This document shows, one piece after another, positions 1 to 3,825 of a stretch of DNA of 8,698 nt; within the stretch, counting starts at the first letter, position 1, and the number at the start of each line of letters is the position of its first letter. The notes under the pieces were generated by a model. It was not told the origin of the DNA, did no database searches, and saw nothing but the letters and a program-made list of their open reading frames with translations. The stretch covers positions 1 through 8,698 of the forward strand of contig DAOWOO010000037.1 of the NCBI GenBank assembly GCA_030642025.1. Direction: 5' to 3'. The stretch is from Candidatus Zixiibacteriota bacterium (GTDB taxonomy: Bacteria; Zixibacteria; MSB-5A5; GN15; PGXB01). The translations under genes and the position numbers were made by a program.

Positions 1-1
1 A

Positions 2-109
2 GGTTGTTTTCAAGTTTTTCTCTCAAGGCTTCCGTCAGGATAATATAACCTGCAACAGCCTCCCGGATTCCAAGAGCCGCGCCTGACTGTAGCTTATACC
101 GGAAATTAG
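2..109 (+). pseudogene. Possible broken 3' end of another fibre-subunit gene
   Basis: The plus-strand frame ending with TAG at 107-109 finishes L-T-V-A-Y-T-G-N-stop. This is nearly the same ending as the subunits at 780 (LTVAETGN) and 2216 (LTAAYTGN). The 15 bases TATACCGGAAATTAG at 95-109 recur exactly at the end of the gene at 2216. Upstream residues (QQPPGF) would suit the turn before the last strand. However, the frame carries a TAA at 41-43, and the Gly-to-Tyr spacing is shorter than in the intact genes, so it is either decayed or frameshifted. An intrinsic terminator lies 118 bp downstream, as expected at the end of a transcription unit. The evidence is short, and chance similarity is possible. 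If real, the subunit family extends to the left of the window. Confidence 0.33.
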
Positions 110-226
110 AGCGTCTCTCCAAAGTCTTGCCGACTGTGTAACGACTCGACGTCACCGGAAATTATTCGGCGGCAGGACTTTCGAGAATTAGTATAGAAAT
201 ACCCTGTATCCATACACCTGTCCCTG

Positions 227-257
227 AAAGCCCCGTCATATTTGCGGGGCTTTTTTT
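227..257 (+). terminator. Rho-independent terminator
   Basis: A perfect 9-bp stem, AAAGCCCCG (227-235) with CGGGGCTTT (245-253), closes a 9-nt loop and runs into seven T residues (251-257). It would stop plus-strand transcription entering from the left and insulates the fibre genes that begin at 336. Confidence 0.88.
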
Positions 258-272
258 CGCCCATAGTAATCC

Positions 273-300
273 TTGACAGATTCTCAGATTGCGGTATCTT
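273..300 (+). promoter_or_regulatory. Candidate sigma70-type promoter for the fibre genes
   Basis: A consensus -35 TTGACA (273-278) is followed by a 16-bp spacer and a moderate -10, TATCTT (295-300, 4 of 6 matches). It sits just after the terminator at 227-257 and about 35 bp before the ATG at 336, so it is well placed. A second CTTGACAG copy at 298-305 repeats the 8 bases at 272-279 but has no good -10 downstream. The -10 overlaps the left arm of the inverted repeat at 288-298. Confidence 0.45.
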
Positions 301-337
301 GACAGTGTACTACTTTTACTGCACTGGATACCGCAAT
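288..337 (+). promoter_or_regulatory. Perfect inverted repeat reaching into the start codon
   Basis: ATTGCGGTATC (288-298) and GATACCGCAAT (327-337) are exact reverse complements, 11 of 11. Nested inside, CAGTG (303-307) pairs with CACTG (322-326), leaving a 4-nt bulge and a 14-nt loop. The right arm includes the first two bases of the ATG at 336-338. The left arm covers the presumed -10. No T-run follows, so it is not a terminator. It could be an operator at the DNA level or, if transcription begins upstream of 288, an RNA hairpin that hides the start codon. The repeat is directly visible; its role is inferred. Confidence 0.6.
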
Positions 338-701
338 GCTGGACAGAGTATTAATATTATACGGGCTGGCATCTCTTTGTGTCATGGCCCTGTTTGCCGA
401 TTCCGCCTCGGCTCAGTCGGCGTCTATCCGGGCTCAGGCGACGGTTGTTAAACCGGTGGGAATAAGCCTTGTCGAAACATCTTCTAATGATACCGGGATA
501 GACACCCTGCTGTCTATCCGCAAGCCGGAATCATCCTGCCTGCTCTGCCATATAGAAGCTGACGGTGAATTGCTTGAGGAGTTTGCAATTCAGGATGAAG
601 GCGATATTTTCTTGACGAGCATGATAACGGAAATATTATCCGGGAAATCAGATTCCGGACCCGGGACAATCGTCATTACAATTACCTGCTCAGAAAATTG
701 A
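336..701 (+). CDS. Small exported protein of the fibre locus, possible minor subunit
   Basis: This 121-residue protein has a signal peptide (residues 1-26; hydrophobic core VLILYGLASLCVMALF, cleavage after SASA). The mature part starts with a strand-like segment, QATVVKPVGISL, resembling the start of DUF4402-type domains. It ends GTIVITITCSEN, an alternating hydrophobic strand with an end similar to the AYTGN endings of the genes downstream. It is shorter than those subunits and lacks their FGD and LGG blocks, so family membership is inferred. Residues 68-72 read CLLCH, formally a CxxCH haem-attachment motif; a third mature-part Cys lies at 118. There is no clear Shine-Dalgarno sequence, and the start codon lies in the arm of an inverted repeat. 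No in-frame upstream ATG is possible because a TGA lies at 300-302. It is probably the first gene of the fibre operon; a minor or initiating subunit is one option. Confidence 0.72.
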   Translation: MLDRVLILYGLASLCVMALFADSASAQSASIRAQATVVKPVGISLVETSSNDTGIDTLLSIRKPESSCLLCHIEADGELLEEFAIQDEGDIFLTSMITEILSGKSDSGPGTIVITITCSEN

Positions 702-765
702 CACTCGATCTAACCCCGTTTTCAATATTGACTTGACACACTCCCTGCAATAGCTTTTAGACCAC

Positions 766-770
766 TGAGG
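766..770 (+). promoter_or_regulatory. Ribosome binding site that selects ATG 780
   Basis: TGAGG (766-770) lies 9 nt before the ATG at 780. A TTG at 771 is in frame but directly abuts this site, so it cannot be the start served by it. The ATG also gives the better signal peptide (MNVSKTIFG...). Confidence 0.6.
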
Positions 771-779
771 TTGGCAATC

Positions 780-1256
780 ATGAATGTAAGTAAAACCATA
801 TTCGGCGTTTTGGTATTATCAGCAATGCTACGTCCGGACGGCTATGCCCAGCTAAATGCCACCGCGACCAATGACCTTGATTTCGGGAATATATTCCCCG
901 GAATACCCAACACGGTATCCAAGCATACTCCGGGAAAGGCGGCGGAGTTTACGGTTACCGGCACGGCCGGCGATGAAATCACAATCGATCTTACCCTGCC
1001 GACATACATGAGCAATGGCGGGTGGAACATGCAGTTGGTGTTCCGTGAGGATGATTGCGCCATGGACTCCAGTTCCACACCGGATCAGACAAACCCGGGA
1101 AACGATGACCTTGATCCCTGGCACACTATTACTTACCGACTGGGTTCATCGGGGCTGACGATATGGCTGGGCGGCGAGGTAATACCGAGTCTGCATCAGA
1201 AAGAGGGTGGCTATACGGCCACGATTGTGCTTACAGTTGCCGAGACAGGCAATTAA
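780..1256 (+). CDS. DUF4402-like exported fibre subunit (divergent member)
   Basis: The protein is 158 residues from ATG 780. A signal peptide covers about residues 1-23 (KTIFGVLVLSAML core, cleavage after GYA). The mature protein carries the features of the DUF4402 family: an opening strand ending DLDFG (32-36), the central block EFTVTGTAGDEITIDLTLP (56-74), a late LGGEVIP (130-136), and the last strand GYTATIVLTVAETGN. It shares this plan with the proteins at 1599 and 2216 but has diverged, with a short Cys-containing acidic loop (DDCAMDSSS). Glu155 replaces the Tyr that the others have four residues from the end. It lies 78 bp after the gene at 336; TTGACA boxes at 698 and 733 in or near that gap have no convincing -10. 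The likely role is a structural or specialised subunit exported by Sec and assembled by the chaperone and usher downstream. The family assignment is by eye. Confidence 0.8.
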   Translation: MNVSKTIFGVLVLSAMLRPDGYAQLNATATNDLDFGNIFPGIPNTVSKHTPGKAAEFTVTGTAGDEITIDLTLPTYMSNGGWNMQLVFREDDCAMDSSSTPDQTNPGNDDLDPWHTITYRLGSSGLTIWLGGEVIPSLHQKEGGYTATIVLTVAETGN

Positions 1257-1404
1257 GGCATGATATTTGCCATTTACCAATAAACTATTTCCCTATAAGA
1301 TTTCGCACAGATAATCTGCCGGATATTCTCGATTGCCGAAATTCTGTTCCGAGCTTCAACAAGTGTCCCGCGGTATCCCCTATCTATTTATCGCACAACT
1401 CATT

Positions 1405-1422
1405 ATCCCGGCAGGCCGGGAT
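1405..1422 (+). repeat. GC-rich hairpin in spacer
   Basis: ATCCCGG (1405-1411) pairs perfectly with CCGGGAT (1416-1422) around a CAGG loop. No T-run follows on either strand, so it is not a classical intrinsic terminator. It could act as a pause site, an RNA-processing or stability element, or a protein-binding palindrome. Confidence 0.5.
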
Positions 1423-1538
1423 TGGGAGAAAGATATGGGACATGTCCATCAATTTCCAAAAATATATGGCAAATTGCACTATTTTTTTCGAATGATCCCT
1501 TAAGAATTCAGAGTGACAGTCGATTATTCCTATATGAA

Positions 1539-1567
1539 ACGACAATAAGGATAAAAGACAATATAAA
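1539..1567 (+). promoter_or_regulatory. Weak candidate promoter before the tandem subunit genes
   Basis: ACGACA (1539-1544, 4 of 6 to TTGACA), a 17-bp spacer and TATAAA (1562-1567, 5 of 6 to TATAAT) lie 31 bp before the ATG at 1599. A start near 1574 would leave a leader of about 25 nt containing the Shine-Dalgarno site. AT-rich DNA produces such matches by chance. Confidence 0.3.
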
Positions 1568-1584
1568 TGCATATAGTTCTAAAA

Positions 1585-1591
1585 GAGGGAG
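1585..1591 (+). promoter_or_regulatory. Ribosome binding site that selects ATG 1599
   Basis: GAGGGAG sits 7 nt before ATG 1599 and directly precedes a typical signal peptide. It decides the start against the longer open frame that begins at 1422. Confidence 0.75.
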
Positions 1592-1598
1592 AAAAATT

Positions 1599-2183
1599 AT
1601 GCATCGTTCTTCACGGATGAAACTATTGGCGGGATTCCTGACCATTATTGCACTTAGTGTCATAGTGGCCGGATCCAATACAGCCAACGCGCAGGATGTC
1701 GCAGTCGGACAGGCCAAGGCCAATGTGCTGGCTGTTCTGGTTGTAACCGCCGAGCAGGACTTGGCATTTGGTGATGTTATGCAGGGTGTCCCTGATGCCG
1801 TAGCGTCGGGATCAGCAGACGCCGGTTGGTTTAAAGTCGCCGGTGCGGAGTCGAAAGAAGTCTCCATGTACTTACAGTTGCCGGATTACCTGTGGAACGA
1901 CTCAACTACCGCGGGTGGGGCCAGTGATGAAGACCGAATGGTTGTTGCCTTTAAAGATAATGACCTGACCATCGGTATCCTGGCCGCATCAATAGCCGGT
2001 ACCCCGGGTGCCGGAGCGATTACCGATCTCGACCCGCACAATATAGCTGAACGTGCCCTTGGTGCGACACCAAATAATGAACTTCATCTGTTCCTCGGTG
2101 GTACGGTTTTTCCGACTGTTGACCAGAGGACAGGGGTTTACAGCGCTGATATCGTTTTCACGGCCGCATATACGGGTCAATAA
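1599..2183 (+). CDS. DUF4402-like major fibre subunit, tandem paralogue 1
   Basis: The protein has 194 residues. The signal peptide spans about residues 1-31 (MKLLAGFLTIIALSVIVAG core, cleavage after ANA). The mature chain starts QDVAVGQAKANVLAVLVVT, an alternating hydrophobic stretch, then DLAFGD (54-59) typical of DUF4402-like domains. The mid-domain block QLPDYLWND (93-101) is followed by a Gly/Asp-rich loop and RMVVAF (113-118). LFLGGTVFP (164-172) and the final strand GVYSADIVFTAAYTGQ (179-194) close the domain. Gly179 and Tyr191 are 12 residues apart, the spacing of the C-terminal Gly and penultimate Tyr in classical pilins that bind PapD-type chaperones, but with the chain extended beyond the Tyr. 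The mature part has no Cys. The next gene, a close paralogue, starts 32 bp downstream. It is most likely a repeated structural subunit. Family knowledge supports the fold; the shaft role is inferred. Confidence 0.85.
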   Translation: MHRSSRMKLLAGFLTIIALSVIVAGSNTANAQDVAVGQAKANVLAVLVVTAEQDLAFGDVMQGVPDAVASGSADAGWFKVAGAESKEVSMYLQLPDYLWNDSTTAGGASDEDRMVVAFKDNDLTIGILAASIAGTPGAGAITDLDPHNIAERALGATPNNELHLFLGGTVFPTVDQRTGVYSADIVFTAAYTGQ

Positions 2184-2215
2184 TGATATTCGCTTGTATA
2201 TAGGAGGAAGAATTT

Positions 2216-2806
2216 ATGTACTATAATAAATTCAAAACATTGATCAAAGGATTGGGTCTCCTGACTGTTCTGGTGGCAGTATTTATAGTTTCACCATTGT
2301 CAGCACAGGATGTCAGCACCGGTCAGGCCAAGGCAAATGTTCTGGCTGTCCTGGTGGTAACCTCGGAAGCCGATATTGAGTTCGGAGATGTCATGCAGGG
2401 CGTTCCGAAAATCGCCGACAAAACCTCATTGACAGCCGCCGGACGGTTCAAAATTGTTGGTGAAGAGGGTAAAGAAGTATCGGTTTTCATGCAATTACCG
2501 GATTACCTGTGGAATGATTCAACTGCCGCGGGTGGGGCCAGCGATGAAGATCGGATGGTTGTCGCTTTTTCCACCACTGATGCCGATCTTGCTTTTACCG
2601 ACGCCTCAACGCCGGCGGTTCACGGCGCCAATGCTATCACTGACCAGGACCCGCATAATCTCAGCGAGGTAACCCTGGGTAACGGCAATGTCGGCGAGCA
2701 GGTTTGCTGGATCTTCATGGGTGGCCGGGTTTTCCCGACTGTCGACCAGCGCACCGGTGTTTATAGCGCAGATATCGTGTTGACGGCGGCCTATACCGGA
2801 AATTAG
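2216..2806 (+). CDS. DUF4402-like major fibre subunit, tandem paralogue 2
   Basis: The protein has 196 residues with a strong Shine-Dalgarno AGGAGG (2202-2207) 8 nt before the ATG. The signal peptide spans about residues 1-30 (LGLLTVLVAVFIV core, cleavage after LSA). The mature start QDVSTGQAKANVLAVLVVT is almost identical to that of the preceding gene, as are DVMQGVP, QLPDYLWNDST, GGASDEDRMVVAF and VFPTVDQRTGVYSADIV. The ending is LTAAYTGN. The two genes differ mostly in the segment after DIEFGD and in the loop before HNLSE, which are likely surface loops. DNA identity is high in the central block (64 of 72 bases, 1881-1952 against 2498-2569), which marks a duplication. It sits between its paralogue and the chaperone gene and is expected to be a chaperone client. 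Copolymerisation with, or functional replacement of, paralogue 1 cannot be told from sequence. Confidence 0.85.
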   Translation: MYYNKFKTLIKGLGLLTVLVAVFIVSPLSAQDVSTGQAKANVLAVLVVTSEADIEFGDVMQGVPKIADKTSLTAAGRFKIVGEEGKEVSVFMQLPDYLWNDSTAAGGASDEDRMVVAFSTTDADLAFTDASTPAVHGANAITDQDPHNLSEVTLGNGNVGEQVCWIFMGGRVFPTVDQRTGVYSADIVLTAAYTGN

Positions 2807-2831
2807 CCGCCATAAAATTGAATTTGACTTT

Positions 2832-2860
2832 TTGACTTAATAAGGCCTCCTTAGTGAAAT
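2832..2860 (+). promoter_or_regulatory. Very weak internal promoter candidate before the chaperone gene
   Basis: Two tandem TTGACT boxes (2824-2829 and 2832-2837) precede TGAAAT (2855-2860), which lies 17 bp after the second box. The 101-bp gap also holds two short hairpins, TAAGG/CCTTA (2841-2853) and CCCC/GGGG (2864-2875), neither with a T-run. Such elements could lower chaperone and usher expression relative to the subunits; this is inference. Confidence 0.2.
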
Positions 2861-2907
2861 AGCCCCCAAATGGGGATTGGAGACACCTAACATAGGATGA
2901 GGTTGAT

Positions 2908-3783
2908 ATGAGTGGATATAGAGTTCTAACCCGTCATTCATCAAGAATGGGATGGCGGGTTTTGTCTCTTTCACTGGTTCTTTTTGCAATTCTGGCGACC
3001 GAACTATCGGCTAACGTACTGGTGGCGCCGACCTCGGTAATATTATCAGAAAAACAGCGGACCGGCCGATTGACCGTCCGCAACCCCACCAACAAACCGG
3101 TTGAGATTGAAATCAGGTTCAGCTATGGTCTTCCCGTATCCGACAGCCTGGGAAACGTTAAAATCAAATTCCAGGACTCGCTGGTCACTGACCCGCATTC
3201 GGCTTTGGGCTGGATAAAAGCCTTTCCGCGGAAAATGATTCTTGACCCCAGCACCTCGCAGATCATCCGTTTTCTGGCCCGTCCTCCCAAGAACCTTTCC
3301 GACGGTGAATACTGGGCCCGGATTATGGTCCGATCGCAGGAAGGGAAAACATCAATCCCTGTCCCATCCGATCGCGAGGGTATCAGCACCCGGCTGAACA
3401 TGATTATGCAGACTGCGATTGTACTGAAATATCGCACCGGCAGCCTTCTTTCGAAAATCGAGCTTCGCAACACTGAGGTGTGGCAAACCGATTCCTCGGT
3501 AATTGCCCTTATTGATATGAAAAACCGCGGCAATGTATCATATGTGGGCATCCTGAAATGCCGTTTGCTTGATGCACGCAACAAGGAAATATCACAGGAT
3601 AAGATCGATCTGGCCGTGTATTACGATCTCATGCGACGGGTGGAACTGCCTGTAACTGAAGGCAATTTCACAAAACCTTATAAAGTGGAAATCTCAATAA
3701 GCACCGATGGTAGAACCGACATCCCGCCGCAGGATATGATCATCGGCAATAAAATCGAATATGTCGCCACGGTTGAAGACTGA
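2908..3783 (+). CDS. PapD-like periplasmic pilus chaperone
   Basis: The protein has 291 residues; GAGG (2899-2902) lies 5 nt before the ATG. The signal peptide is long, with a basic N-region to residue 17, core VLSLSLVLFAIL and cleavage after LSA at 35. The mature protein reads as two Ig-like domains. Domain 1 has NVLVAPTSVIL, RTGRLTVRNPTNKPVEI (51-67), PRKMILDPSTSQIIRF (107-122) and LSDGEYWARIMV (130-141). These are the landmarks of the pilus-chaperone family (COG3121 type): a strand with V-x-N, then the L-x-P...Q-x-I/V-R segment that precedes the edge strand used to cap subunits, then the dGeY-R strand. Domain 2 covers about 165-291. It is larger than PapD (about 215 mature residues), with longer loops such as GLPVSDSLGNVKIKF. 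It probably stabilises the subunits encoded upstream by donating a strand and delivers them to the usher encoded 42 bp downstream. Which Arg and Lys anchor the subunit C-terminus cannot be fixed by eye. Confidence 0.85.
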   Translation: MSGYRVLTRHSSRMGWRVLSLSLVLFAILATELSANVLVAPTSVILSEKQRTGRLTVRNPTNKPVEIEIRFSYGLPVSDSLGNVKIKFQDSLVTDPHSALGWIKAFPRKMILDPSTSQIIRFLARPPKNLSDGEYWARIMVRSQEGKTSIPVPSDREGISTRLNMIMQTAIVLKYRTGSLLSKIELRNTEVWQTDSSVIALIDMKNRGNVSYVGILKCRLLDARNKEISQDKIDLAVYYDLMRRVELPVTEGNFTKPYKVEISISTDGRTDIPPQDMIIGNKIEYVATVED

Positions 3784-3825
3784 CCTCTTCCCGACCGGCG
3801 ACAATAATGAAACGGACGATTAACC

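Larger units (their letters stand above)
1257..1598 (+). other. 342-bp non-coding spacer within the fibre locus
   Basis: No convincing gene lies here. An open frame runs from 1422 into the next gene, but its first 59 codons have no ribosome binding site and no domain-like sequence. The spacer is AT-rich towards its right end and contains a perfect GC-rich hairpin (1405-1422) and a candidate promoter (1539-1567). It divides the locus into a divergent-subunit part and the tandem-paralogue, chaperone and usher part, so the two may be transcribed separately. Confidence 0.6.

Noticed and set aside
1..155. Minus-strand open frame from a GTG at 155 running off the left edge (about 51 codons)
   Set aside because: There is no ribosome binding site or recognisable family, and it conflicts with the better-supported plus-strand frame ending LTVAYTGN at 109. 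Extra sequence to the left would settle it.
288..337. Invertible phase-variation switch like fimS
   Set aside because: The arms are only 28 bp apart. Known site-specific inversions of fimbrial promoters span hundreds of base pairs, and no recombinase gene is present in the window.
242..451. Open frame overlapping the terminator and the gene at 336
   Set aside because: It starts inside the terminator stem, covers the promoter, and overlaps a gene with a clear signal peptide. Its translation looks like random sequence.
842..1124. Minus-strand open frames opposite the subunit gene at 780
   Set aside because: They are shadows of a gene with a signal peptide and family motifs. The same holds for minus frames opposite the chaperone and usher and plus frames opposite the phosphoesterase.
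1422..1598. N-terminal extension of the subunit at 1599
   Set aside because: The extension has no ribosome binding site, would bury the signal peptide 59 residues inside the protein, and lies in AT-rich spacer DNA.
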